Assembly: GCA_047630355.1 (NCBI GenBank)
Contig: JBLHXN010000004.1
Span: 1 to 64,000, forward strand
From: JANQUM01 sp047630355
GTDB taxonomy: Bacteria; Bacteroidota; Bacteroidia; Cytophagales; Spirosomataceae
Length of the DNA stretch: 64,000 nucleotides
Reading direction: 5' to 3'
The number at the start of each line of letters is the position of its first letter. Positions within the stretch are counted from its first letter, which is position 1. This document shows positions 24,438 through 33,023 of this stretch, piece after piece. Made by a program: the position numbers and the translations under genes. Below the pieces are notes generated by a model, which had not been told where the DNA came from, did no database searches, and worked only from the letters and a program-made list of their open reading frames with translations.

Positions 24438-25637
24438 ATGAAACTACTACCAACGATTAAGAAAAACGACGTACTACAATCAATGATTGATGAACTGAAT
24501 AAAAACAGGGTGTCAATTATTGAAGCGAATAAAAAAGACCTGCAAGCTTTTAGTGGGGATGATCAAGCCTTGTATGATCGACTAGTGGTAGATGACGCCA
24601 AAGTGGACGATATGATTCAGGCGGTAAAAGAAGTGAAATTACAAGAAGACCCCGTGGGGAAAACCATTAGCGAAGACACGCTGCCAAATGGCTTGAACAT
24701 CACCAATAAAACCGCACCGTTTGGCACCATCATGATTATTTACGAATCTCGACCTGATGTTACCATTGAGGCCGCAGTTTTAGCCTTCAAAGCCAATAAT
24801 AAAATACTATTGAAAGGCGGAAAAGAAGCACATAACAGCAACGAGGAACTAGTAAAATGCTGGCACAAGGCGTTAGAAGCAAACGGCTTGGAACAAGACT
24901 GGATTCAGTACTTAAAAATGAACCGCGAGGCAACTCAGGCGTTTTTGAAGAACCCGGATCAACCGTTAGATTTGATTGTACCAAGAGGCGGAGAACGATT
25001 GATTAATTTTGTGAAAGAACACGCTAAATGTGCCGTTTTGGTAAGCGGAAGGGGAAATAACTTTGCTTACGTAGCTCCAGATGCAGACACAGAAAAGGTA
25101 ATTCCGGTTATTGTAAACGCAAAAACCGATAAAATATCGGGTTGTAATGCCTTGGATAAAATCCTGATTGATAAAAATCATCCTAATTTCAAGGAAATTG
25201 CACGGGAAATAGAATCGGCGTTGACGAAGCATGGTATTCACATTGTTGCCACGGATGATTTACTCGAAATTCTTGATACAAAAGATGGAATCAGTAATGA
25301 AAGCGTTTGGCACGAAGAGTTTTTAGCTAAAAAAGCAGCAATAGGAACAATAAACGGATTAGAAAACGCCATCGACTTTATCAATACTTACTCCGGCGGA
25401 CACTCCAACATTATTCTAACCGAAAATACTCAGAAGGCCGCCACTTTTATGGAGCAAATAGATAGTGCAGCGGTTTATCACAATGCATCCACCCGTTTTA
25501 CCGACGGCGGACAAATGGGAGTTGGAGCAGAACTGGCAATAAGTACCGACAAATTACACCACCGAGGACCTTTGGGTTTGAAGCAACTGGTAACCAATAA
25601 GTACTATATTTTCGGAAGTGGTCAGGTTAGGGTGTGA
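24438..25637 (+). CDS. proA: Glutamate-5-semialdehyde dehydrogenase (gamma-glutamyl phosphate reductase)
   Basis: A 399-residue aldehyde-dehydrogenase-fold enzyme reducing glutamyl-5-phosphate to the semialdehyde with NADPH. It contains PFGTIMIIYESRPDVTIEAA, KANNKILLKGGKEAHNSNE, DLIVPRGGERLINFV, the active-site segment NAKTDKISGCNALDKILI (catalytic Cys) and YHNASTRFTDGGQMGVGAEL. It is the last gene of proCBA. Directly after its stop comes the trpC-like scar, so the operon ends where the trp sequence resumes. Confidence 0.96.
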   Translation: MKLLPTIKKNDVLQSMIDELNKNRVSIIEANKKDLQAFSGDDQALYDRLVVDDAKVDDMIQAVKEVKLQEDPVGKTISEDTLPNGLNITNKTAPFGTIMIIYESRPDVTIEAAVLAFKANNKILLKGGKEAHNSNEELVKCWHKALEANGLEQDWIQYLKMNREATQAFLKNPDQPLDLIVPRGGERLINFVKEHAKCAVLVSGRGNNFAYVAPDADTEKVIPVIVNAKTDKISGCNALDKILIDKNHPNFKEIAREIESALTKHGIHIVATDDLLEILDTKDGISNESVWHEEFLAKKAAIGTINGLENAIDFINTYSGGHSNIILTENTQKAATFMEQIDSAAVYHNASTRFTDGGQMGVGAELAISTDKLHHRGPLGLKQLVTNKYYIFGSGQVRV

Positions 25638-25649
25638 TATTGAGAAACT

Positions 25650-25740
25650 TTTAAAACTGGTTATCAATATTTTATGATTGGTGAATCGTTTATGCAAAAC
25701 GGTTCACCTGCCGTTAGCGGGATTTATTGAGAGAATTTAG
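25650..25740 (+). pseudogene. Remnant of a second trpC 3' end
   Basis: From about 25655 the DNA reads KTGYQYFMIGESFMQNGSPA, matching the end of the intact TrpC (KAGYQGFLIGESFMKMVNPP). At DNA level about 39 of 45 bases agree between 22305-22349 and the segment starting at 25656. A one-base shift near 25719 then allows GFIERI and a TAG at 25738-25740, the normal place for a TrpC C-terminus. Only the last 30 or so codons remain. It is a scar left when the proline operon came to lie between trpC and trpF, from a trpC gene similar but not identical to the one at 21607. Confidence 0.75.
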
Positions 25741-25751
25741 TATTTTTGGTT

Positions 25752-26049
25752 ATGGAAGTAAATCGTCCAACGAAGTACTATGATAACCTAAAAGACTTTG
25801 AAGCAGGTATGCAAGACTTGGGAAAAATCAGAAACTCAAAAATTATATTTTGAGTCTAAATTAGAGCGACTGATATCTGCCAAAGCCGAACGAGATAAAA
25901 TCACACATCCTAAAAGTTCGAGTGACTTTCAAGCAATTTCGATTGACGACCTGAAAAGAGTTAAGCTTGTATTTCACGAGTACGATGAATTTATTAACAA
26001 GTTGATGAACGGTTTTTTTCTTGGAATGAAAAACTATCCTTCTGTGTAA
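25752..26049 (+). pseudogene. Small helical protein gene with a one-base frameshift
   Basis: The ATG at 25752 opens MEVNRPTKYYDNLKDFEAGM, but that frame closes soon after. Skipping one G in the GGG at 25820-25822 joins it to LEKSETQKLYFESKLERLIS, FQAISIDDLKRVKLVFHEYD and MNGFFLGMKNYPSV, ending at 26049. The joined protein would be about 98 residues, charged and helical. I do not recognise it. It sits between the trpC scar and trpF, so it may be an original member of this locus or a passenger. The downstream frame alone (from a TTG at 25798) is the fallback reading. Confidence 0.5.
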
Positions 26050-26069
26050 AAAAAATGAATAAACCACCC

Positions 26070-26693
26070 ATGAAACTCAAAATCTGCGGGATGAAAAACC
26101 CCAAAAATATCCAAGCCGTTGCTGAGTTGAAACCTGACTTTATGGGTTTTATTTTTTACAAGAAGTCTCCCCGAAATATTATCAACGAATTGGATAAAAA
26201 TGTGCTGCAAGCATTGCCCGAAAGTATCAAGAAAATCGGCGTGTTTGTGAATGCTAATTTTGAAGAAATAAATAATCAAGTCACTGAATATAAATTAGAT
26301 GGCGTACAACTTCACGGCAATGAATCGTCAGAATTATGTTCACGATTAAAAGCACAAAACCTCCTCGTTTTTAAAGCCTTTTCGGTAGATGAAAGTTTTG
26401 ATTTTGCAACCACAAACCCTTACAAAAAAGCAGTTGATTATTTCCTCTTCGACACCAAAGCCAAAGGTGGACACGGTGGACACGGTGTGGCGTTCGACTG
26501 GAAAATTCTTGATAATTATGACAACGAAGTCTCGTTCCTATTGGCGGGTGGCGTCAGTCTTGAAAACATCGAAGACGTCAAAAAATTAACACACCTTAAT
26601 ATTTACGGAATTGACATAAATAGTAAATTTGAAATTGAACCGGGCCTGAAAAATCTGAAACAATTAACAAAACTGATTACTTTCATGCGATAG
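26070..26693 (+). CDS. trpF: Phosphoribosylanthranilate isomerase
   Basis: A 207-residue TIM-barrel enzyme isomerising N-(5-phosphoribosyl)anthranilate in tryptophan synthesis, one step before TrpC. It starts MKLKICGMKNPKNIQAV (an in-frame ATG five codons earlier, at 26055, is also possible). It contains the catalytic Cys in KICGM, DFMGFIFYKKSPR, IGVFVNANFEEI, VQLHGNES, FLFDTKAKGGHGGHGVAFDW (catalytic Asp and phosphate loop) and FLLAGGVSLENI, with GIDINSKFEIEPGLKN at the end. It is intact. The expected partner trpC lies upstream, beyond proCBA. Confidence 0.94.
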   Translation: MKLKICGMKNPKNIQAVAELKPDFMGFIFYKKSPRNIINELDKNVLQALPESIKKIGVFVNANFEEINNQVTEYKLDGVQLHGNESSELCSRLKAQNLLVFKAFSVDESFDFATTNPYKKAVDYFLFDTKAKGGHGGHGVAFDWKILDNYDNEVSFLLAGGVSLENIEDVKKLTHLNIYGIDINSKFEIEPGLKNLKQLTKLITFMR

Positions 26694-26802
26694 GCTATCG
26701 CAACTCCTTCAAATATCCAAGTAGTATAATTACCTCGAACATCGTAGCCACAGTACGTGGTACTGCTACCTCCCATTTTCTTAAATTCAAACCTACTTTT
26801 GA

Positions 26803-27411
26803 CTGAAACCGTACAGAGGTTGCTGGCAGAGCGATGTCTTATCGGCATTGGATTTTCCATACGATCTGAATACGCCCACACCGACTGAACTGTCAGTACT
26901 AAACACTTCAAACCTCGGTTTATCTAATTTTGCTTTTAATCCGATTGATGGCTTTGTTTATGGAATCACCAACAACGGTTTGATCACGAAAGTTAATCCG
27001 GCAAACGGTAACGCGATTACCGTCAGAGCGATTGGTAATAGTATACCCTCGCAAACCTACGGGGCGGTTTATTTTGATGAAAGGGTACGTTGTACCTAAG
27101 CGGCAACAGTACCAGAAAAGTCTGCTGCTTTGACAAACCCCGCTTCAACGAAACCTGCCGTTTTCTTTTCTGACGGACCAGCACCAAATGCTAATGATGG
27201 TGCCCGCTGTGCCACTGCTCCGCTCTGTAGAGTTGGAGCCGTTTCTCCAAATCTAAGTCAGGCTTCTGCCGTAAATACTTGTTCTTCTAATTCGATAAAC
27301 TTAGCAAACATATCAGCCAATAATACGCCAGAAAGTCCGGCTTCTACTTCTGTGACGATTACGGTAAACCCGCCGCACCAACTATTGTTGCAGGTAGTTC
27401 ATAATGAATAA
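26803..27411 (+). pseudogene. Debris of a large repeat-containing surface protein gene
   Basis: Pieces in three frames read as one surface protein: ALDFPYDLNTPTPTELSVLN, SNFAFNPIDGFVYGITNNGL and KVNPANGNAITVRAIGNSIP (a propeller-like DUF6923-type segment). After a shift near 27085 comes GTLYLSGNSTRKV, and after another near 27130 TNPASTKPAVFFSDGPAPNA. The reading then jumps to CRVGAVSPNLSQASAVNTC, the kind of inter-repeat sequence found in long gliding/adhesin proteins, and breaks again before APTIVAGSS. Start, most of the repeats and the C-terminus are missing. It is a deletion relic, beginning right after trpF. Confidence 0.65.
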
Positions 27412-27430
27412 TTAAAGAACCCGCAAAACA

Positions 27431-27461
27431 TAAATGACCGAAGATACTCTTCGGTCATTTA
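27431..27461. terminator. Perfect 13-bp hairpin between converging units
   Basis: TAAATGACCGAAG (27431-27443) pairs with CTTCGGTCATTTA (27449-27461) around a 5-base loop. It lies downstream of the VCBS-isomerase gene (minus) and of the adhesin debris (plus). Confidence 0.75.
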
Positions 27462-27489
27462 TTGTAGATGGATATTTGAAACGTAAAAT

Positions 27490-29490
27490 CTACCGTAATC
27501 CCTTCATATACCGCAACGTAATCGGTAAGTGCTTTTTTACATCGGCGTTTTCGTCTTCAATGAAATAGAACTTTACGCCCGTATCGATAGCGGCTCGCAT
27601 AATTGGTGTAAAGTTGATTTGACCAGTTCCTAAAGCTACGTCAGAGGTTAGCGGTGTTCCACCAGAGTATTCCCCCGTGGACTGACCATACGCCATATCT
27701 TTTAAATGCAACGCCACAAAACGACCAGGATATTTACGCAGTAATAACGTTGGATCCTGTCCACCGTGAAACGCCCAATAAACGTCGCATTCGTAGCTAA
27801 CGTTAACTGGATTTGTACTTCGGACGATGTAGTCAAAGTACGTTCCGCTGCCATCATCCATTTGCTTGAACTCATAACCGTGTCCGTGGTAGAACAGGTG
27901 CATTCCTTCCTGAGCAAGACGCTCTCCGGCCCTGTTGAAAACCTCGATGGCTTTGTCAGATTCTTTTAAACCAAACTGATTTTGACGATGCGGAATCCAA
28001 GCCATTCCCACGTACCGAACGCCCAACACTTTGGCGTCCGCAATGATTTTCTCAATATCTGTGTCGAAATCCTCGAAACCCATCAACGCACTTTTAGATT
28101 GTAATCCGGCTTCGTCTATAGCCATTTTTATTTCCGCTGAGCTCATTTCTTTCGGAAAACCCGCTACTTCCACTTCGGTAATTCCCAGATCTTTCACGTA
28201 CTTCAGTGTCCCGGAAATATCTGTCTTTAAATAATCCCGCAAACTGTAAAGTTCTAAACCGATACGTCCTTCGGTTTCTTTGTTGATTTTCGGATAAGCA
28301 GTTCCCGTTCCGTTCTGTAGCCACATATCTATTCGCGGAGCGTTCCAAGTATAAGGTTTTGAAACTACGTCAATATCGCCATCGCCGTCAATATCCATTA
28401 ATCTACCTTCGTGAAAGTCAAAGCCGCGTTGGAAAATCGTTTTCTCAAAATTCCCCATCCCGTCGCCGTACAAAATGAACGCTTCGGCTTTGGGGTTATC
28501 TACTTTGTCATTCGACCATTGAACCATTTCAGCTACAAAAATATCGAGGTTGCCATCGTTGTTCACATCCGCTACTTCGAGTGTGTGGACATGCGTTAAT
28601 TCCCGCCCGATTAAATCTTTACCTTTCCAGTTTTCGGTTATTTCGGCATTGCCGTCGGTTTCGTAATACATTAACCTTCCCGAACCGTCGCCGGGTGAGA
28701 TAACGAACTGTTGTCTTTTTCCGACCTTGAATTTAGCGGCACGGATACGTCCACCGTCGTTTCCAATTTTTATGGCTTTGAATTTCTTGTTTTCAATATC
28801 GTATTTGAACCAATAATTTCCAGCAATCAAATCTTCGTAGCCATCACCGTCCACATCAGCGGCATCGCAACCTTCGGGGTACCAGTTTTTGGTTTGATCC
28901 GCTGAGCCTTCGTACACTTTTTCGTATTTCCACGCTCCGGCACGAGGGTCTTGCGGAATATCAGCAATGTAAATAGCTTTATCGCTTTGATTCCAGAATG
29001 CTAATTGGGAACGTCCGGTTTGTTTAAAATCACCGAAGACTTGGTCGTGGTGTTGATTACCGCCGCTATTTTTGATTTCGTAACGCTTCCACGGTACATT
29101 CGGATTAAAGTATGGATACGGATTTTCCCACCACCACATTTTATTCCCTTGCAAGTCATTTCCGAAAACTACGTCTTTATCACCGTCACCATCAATATCA
29201 TAAAATGCTCCACCCGTTTCAATAGTCAGAAGTGCTTTTTCGATCACAAATTCCCGCCAACCGATCGCACGATCGTATTTCAGGTAAATTAGTGCGGGAG
29301 CAGCGACTCTGCCGCCTAATATAATTTCTTCCACACCGTCATTGTCAATATCAAGTGGTAGAGAGGCAGTTTGTTGATTAGTTTTCCACGAAAGTGGAAT
29401 ATCTCCGAAGGCAGAACTTTGATGTTGCCATTTTTGAGAAAAAGCGGACAAGGAAAGTAACAGGAGTAGAACAGGAAGTAGATTTTTCAT
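27490..29490 (-). CDS. Exported FG-GAP/VCBS-repeat protein fused to a sugar phosphate isomerase/epimerase domain
   Basis: A 666-residue protein beginning with a signal peptide (MKNLLPVLLLLLSLSAFSQ); I drop four upstream codons. Residues of about 30-390 are VCBS/FG-GAP repeats with Asp-rich calcium loops (DIDNDGVEEIILGG, DIDGDGDKDVVFGN, DVDGDGYEDLIAGN, DVNNDGNLDIFVAE, DIDGDGDIDVVSKP), probably a seven-bladed propeller. Residues of about 405-666 are a xylose-isomerase-like TIM barrel (PF01261): GLELYSLRDYLKTDISGTL, VRYVGMAWIPHR, LFYHGHGYEFKQMDDGSGT, VSYECDVYWAFHGGQDP, FVALHLKDMAYG and FYFIEDENADVKKHL, with metal-ligand Glu, Asp and His. A secreted sugar-acting role is likely but the substrate is unknown. 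Confidence 0.87.
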   Translation of the reverse strand: MKNLLPVLLLLLSLSAFSQKWQHQSSAFGDIPLSWKTNQQTASLPLDIDNDGVEEIILGGRVAAPALIYLKYDRAIGWREFVIEKALLTIETGGAFYDIDGDGDKDVVFGNDLQGNKMWWWENPYPYFNPNVPWKRYEIKNSGGNQHHDQVFGDFKQTGRSQLAFWNQSDKAIYIADIPQDPRAGAWKYEKVYEGSADQTKNWYPEGCDAADVDGDGYEDLIAGNYWFKYDIENKKFKAIKIGNDGGRIRAAKFKVGKRQQFVISPGDGSGRLMYYETDGNAEITENWKGKDLIGRELTHVHTLEVADVNNDGNLDIFVAEMVQWSNDKVDNPKAEAFILYGDGMGNFEKTIFQRGFDFHEGRLMDIDGDGDIDVVSKPYTWNAPRIDMWLQNGTGTAYPKINKETEGRIGLELYSLRDYLKTDISGTLKYVKDLGITEVEVAGFPKEMSSAEIKMAIDEAGLQSKSALMGFEDFDTDIEKIIADAKVLGVRYVGMAWIPHRQNQFGLKESDKAIEVFNRAGERLAQEGMHLFYHGHGYEFKQMDDGSGTYFDYIVRSTNPVNVSYECDVYWAFHGGQDPTLLLRKYPGRFVALHLKDMAYGQSTGEYSGGTPLTSDVALGTGQINFTPIMRAAIDTGVKFYFIEDENADVKKHLPITLRYMKGLR

Positions 29491-29632
29491 ACAAGCAGGC
29501 AACGATTGAATAGGGTTACTTACAAAGTTAGAGAAATGGACTGTCTATGACAAAATAAACAAGAACTTAGACAAAAGGGAGAAACCCTAATGCGAAGTAG
29601 ATTGAAATTCCCTAAAAATGCGTGAAAGCTGA

Positions 29633-30490
29633 TTACTTCACCGCTTCTACCGTGTAACCTTTTTTGAGAAGTTGATTAATAAGACCTTTACGCCCACCAA
29701 GGTGAGCCGCTCCTACCGCAATAAAGTTAGACTGCTTCGGTAATACTTCTGTAAAGTTATTTATCCACGCCTGATTACGCTTTCTTAACAGTTTTCTATT
29801 TAGACGACGCGACGGGCTGTTTACAATTTTCTTATTAAGTAGTGATATTGAACCGTGTTGATAAAGGTCAAGTATTTCGCTGTAAGTGTCTCGTATCAAA
29901 TGACTTCTTCTAACCTGACGCAAAAGTAAACGGGCTTGTTTCCGAGTATTCAAATTATCGAATACTTCGGTTTGTTGCTTGAGCGTTTCTAAACCCAAAA
30001 TTTCCTTCTTTTGAAACTTTGCCTCGTTCACTAATAACTCTTCAATAGAAACGGAGTTTTCGCAGCCAATACTTGTCTTGTATGTATAGGATAACAAGTA
30101 GTAAGGTTTTACCATCCCTACTGCTTCCATAGGATAACCCAATTGATGAGAGAAGAAATCATCTATTTCACCGTACCCTTTTGCGGAAATATGATTCTTT
30201 AAATGGGTTTTACTTCGGGTAGAAGCCTGCATTTCTTCAATTAACTCCGGGCTGTCTAAATCCAATTCAAGGTAGATCTTCTTTGCTTCAGAAAAGGCTT
30301 TGGCTTCCGCTGCATTTATTTTTATATCATCTTTACAAATAATGTGAATTGTCCCGAATAGATACGAAGGTTCGCTAATTTCATCCCCAGTAATCTTCCA
30401 CAATAACGACTCTTCTTTCGCTAATTGAGAAAAAGATAACTGACTTATCATCAGTAATATAAACACAAACATCTTCGTGGAGTTTTTCAT
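29633..30490 (-). CDS. TraB/GumN family protein
   Basis: A 285-residue protein with a signal peptide (MKNSTKMFVFILLMISQLSF). The TraB/GumN (PF01963) signatures are at both ends: SYLFGTIHIICKDDIKI near residue 40 and NFIAVGAAHLGGRKGLINQL near the C-terminus, each giving a conserved Gly and His. Between them lie LELDLDSPELIEEM and EILGLETLKQQTEVFDNL. The family resembles the metalloprotease Tiki, so a periplasmic peptidase role is plausible but unproven here. The gene precedes no obvious partner. I start at the internal Met because the upstream MCYY adds nothing to the signal peptide. Confidence 0.88.
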   Translation of the reverse strand: MKNSTKMFVFILLMISQLSFSQLAKEESLLWKITGDEISEPSYLFGTIHIICKDDIKINAAEAKAFSEAKKIYLELDLDSPELIEEMQASTRSKTHLKNHISAKGYGEIDDFFSHQLGYPMEAVGMVKPYYLLSYTYKTSIGCENSVSIEELLVNEAKFQKKEILGLETLKQQTEVFDNLNTRKQARLLLRQVRRSHLIRDTYSEILDLYQHGSISLLNKKIVNSPSRRLNRKLLRKRNQAWINNFTEVLPKQSNFIAVGAAHLGGRKGLINQLLKKGYTVEAVK

Positions 30491-30538
30491 ATAGTAACAC
30501 ATTTAACTATACGTTCACAAAGATTATGCCAACCATTA

Positions 30539-31591
30539 TTATGTTCGTTCTAACTTGATAGGATATGTTTTTTGCGATGCCCATTGTGGCACATATAAGC
30601 TATCGTCGGCATCCATGTAAACATCGTGCGGGTGCATGAATATATTTGTAGGATCTTCTTGTCTTTGTTTCTGAAGTTCGCCGTTTTGGTAGATTGGTTC
30701 ACTACCACCCGGTGTTGAAATCACTTTGTTATCTGCATTTAAAATCTGCACATAACCCGAATTAGGATACGACTGTGAAGTAGAACGAAAAGAGGCTCCA
30801 ATGAGGTAATTATCACGAATCACCGGACGGCAGATAAAAGTACCGGGTAAATGAATAGTCGAAAGGTATTTACCGTCGAGCGTAAAGCGTTTCCATGAGC
30901 ATTCGTCACGGGAAGTAACGAGCAATGTCGGGGTTTTACCTCCACGACTGTCAATCAATACTCCATGACTACAATTTAAGTTCTCATTCTCTTTTCCCCG
31001 ACCACCAAAATGGCGGATATATTCACCTTTGGAAGTATATTGAATAATTAGACTTTTTCCGTAACCATCGGCTACGTAAATATCACCGTTTACAGGATTT
31101 ACGCAAGTTTCGGTCGGAACGAACTGACCGGGATAATCGTACTTGCCCGTTTCTTTGGGATATTCGAGTTTCATCAACTCTTTACCTTTCAAATCCGTTT
31201 TGATTACCTGACTCCTATTGTTATCACAGATTAAAAGAAATTGGTCTTTTCCTTCACCCGCAACTGTTAAACCGTGAGCACCGGGATAGGACGCACCCCA
31301 AACGTCTAATAGCTTTCCTGACTTATCGTAAATCAGGACGTTGTTCTTTGTTTCGTTAGTTAACATGAATAAACGCCCGTCAGCTACTTCTACCATCTCG
31401 TGGCAGTCATTTACGGGATTCTTGTCAGCGTCTAATACTCCCCAGCCTTTCACAACTTTATATTGATGCGACCCATGCCCGACGATGACTTCATCGTTAC
31501 GACCAAAGGTCATTGAGGGTAAGGCAGTAAGTGACGTAGTAACACCGGAAATTTTGAGAAAGTCGCGGCGGTTGAGGTAGGAAGTTTTCAT
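30539..31591 (-). CDS. Tat-exported NHL/6-bladed beta-propeller protein
   Basis: A 350-residue protein. The N-terminus MKTSYLNRRDFLKISGV carries a twin-arginine motif followed by a hydrophobic stretch, so it is exported folded. The rest is NHL-type propeller: NVLIYDKSGKLLDVWGASYP, GAHGLTVAGEGKDQFLLICD, NPVNGDIYVADGYGKSLIIQ, GEYIRHFGGRGKENENLNCS, HGVLIDSRGG and IFMHPHDVYMDADDSLYVP. It resembles propellers of peptidylglycine lyase type, but no catalytic assignment is possible. It is probably co-transcribed with the TraB gene, which starts 49 bases after its stop. Confidence 0.82.
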   Translation of the reverse strand: MKTSYLNRRDFLKISGVTTSLTALPSMTFGRNDEVIVGHGSHQYKVVKGWGVLDADKNPVNDCHEMVEVADGRLFMLTNETKNNVLIYDKSGKLLDVWGASYPGAHGLTVAGEGKDQFLLICDNNRSQVIKTDLKGKELMKLEYPKETGKYDYPGQFVPTETCVNPVNGDIYVADGYGKSLIIQYTSKGEYIRHFGGRGKENENLNCSHGVLIDSRGGKTPTLLVTSRDECSWKRFTLDGKYLSTIHLPGTFICRPVIRDNYLIGASFRSTSQSYPNSGYVQILNADNKVISTPGGSEPIYQNGELQKQRQEDPTNIFMHPHDVYMDADDSLYVPQWASQKTYPIKLERT

Positions 31592-31718
31592 CAAATGGTT
31601 TCTTTAAGGTTGAATTAATCAAATTTAAAGAAATTATTGGGAATATGTCAAACTATGACTCAAACCATGAACCGTGAACTTTTATTAATGACCAGCCTAT
31701 TCATTTCTGCAAGGGAAT

Positions 31719-31741
31719 ACTCTGTTGAAGTACAACAGAGT
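31719..31741 (-). terminator. Short hairpin after the M16 peptidase gene
   Basis: ACTCTGTTG (31719-31727) pairs with CAACAGAGT (31733-31741) around a 5-base loop, 15 bases past the M16 stop. The T-tract is weak. Confidence 0.45.
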
Positions 31742-31755
31742 TAACATTAAACTAT

Positions 31756-32994
31756 TTAATTTAAGACAGGCTTATAAATCAAACTACTAAACTCCTCTTT
31801 ATTTAAGTATTGATTAGCAAGGTTTTGCAGGTCGGCTGAGGTAATATTCCTGATATCATCGAAGATTTGTTGCAAAGGTTGCACATATCCTAAATCCAAA
31901 ATGCTTCTTGCCATAGAAAGCATATAGCCTTGGTTACTCTCTTCTGACATAGCGAGCTGCCCCATCAGTTGTTCTTTTACATTGCGTAATTGCACCTCGC
32001 CCAGCGGTTTTTCACGAAGTAACTTCATCTCCCGATAGATTAGCTTGATGGCTTTTTCCAAATTTGCCGGATCGGTGGCAAAGTAAATCCCCAGAAAGCC
32101 TGTATCTGTATAAGAAGTAAAATTGGCATCAATGCCGTACACTAAACCGTACTTTTCCCGAAGCGAGAGGTTAAAGCGAGAGTTCATTCCCGGGCCACCT
32201 AATAAATTTATCAAAGTAAAAAACGCCAGCCGACTTTCATCCTTGATTGACAGTGATCTTCTACCGAGGGCACAATGAGCTTGCACAGTTTGCTTTTCGA
32301 GGCTTGTATGCTTTGTTTGATACGCAAACGGCTCAACACGTTTGTAATCTACACTCTTAAAAGGAATGTCGGCTACATATTTTTCTACTCGCTGAATGGC
32401 TTTTTTGAAGGAGATATTTCCAACAATGGAAATTACTATTTTGGAAGTATCCATATTTTGAGCGATGAATTCCTGTAAATCTTTCTTTGTAAAAGATTTT
32501 ACGTGTTCCCGCGTTCCTAAAATATTTACTCCCAACTGATGGTCCGAAAAGACGTATTCGTCAAATTCGTCCTGAATCGCATCTTCGGGAGAGTCTTCGT
32601 ACATTGACATTTCCTCCAAGATAACGCTCCGTTCTTTCTCAATTTGATTTTCGGGAAATACGGAGTTAAATGTTATATCAGTTAATAGTTCTACTGTTTT
32701 ATCAAAATGAATATCTAACGCCGAAGCGTAGAAGCATACTTTTTCTTTGGTTGTGTAAGCGTTAAGTTCACCACCTACCGATTCCAACCGATTAATAATG
32801 TGATAAGATTTACGTTTCTTGGTCCCTTTGAAAGCCATGTGTTCCCAAAAGTGCACTAAACCTGATTGATGCGGTTGCTCATCCCGACTTCCAATGTCGA
32901 GCATAATTCCGCAGTGCACTATTTTAGTATGGGCTACTTGGCGGTGGGCTATTCTTATGCCGTTTGGCAAAGTATATATTTGGTATTCTGTCAT
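31756..32994 (-). CDS. M16 family zinc peptidase (single-unit)
   Basis: A 412-residue protein with the inverted zinc motif HFWEH at residues 48-52 and the downstream Glu ligand in ERSVILEEMSMYEDSPEDAI. The second half (ALGRRSLSIKDESRLAFFTL, GGPGMNSRFNLSLREKYGLV, YFATDPANLEKAIKLIYREM) is the inactive M16 C-terminal domain. There is no signal peptide, so it is probably cytoplasmic, like the mitochondrial-processing-peptidase relatives in bacteria. Substrates are likely short peptides. It lies 29 bases after an MFS gene on the same strand, and the two may form an operon. Confidence 0.93.
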   Translation of the reverse strand: MTEYQIYTLPNGIRIAHRQVAHTKIVHCGIMLDIGSRDEQPHQSGLVHFWEHMAFKGTKKRKSYHIINRLESVGGELNAYTTKEKVCFYASALDIHFDKTVELLTDITFNSVFPENQIEKERSVILEEMSMYEDSPEDAIQDEFDEYVFSDHQLGVNILGTREHVKSFTKKDLQEFIAQNMDTSKIVISIVGNISFKKAIQRVEKYVADIPFKSVDYKRVEPFAYQTKHTSLEKQTVQAHCALGRRSLSIKDESRLAFFTLINLLGGPGMNSRFNLSLREKYGLVYGIDANFTSYTDTGFLGIYFATDPANLEKAIKLIYREMKLLREKPLGEVQLRNVKEQLMGQLAMSEESNQGYMLSMARSILDLGYVQPLQQIFDDIRNITSADLQNLANQYLNKEEFSSLIYKPVLN

Positions 32995-33023
32995 TTCATT
33001 TCACTACGTTGCGTAGTATAACA

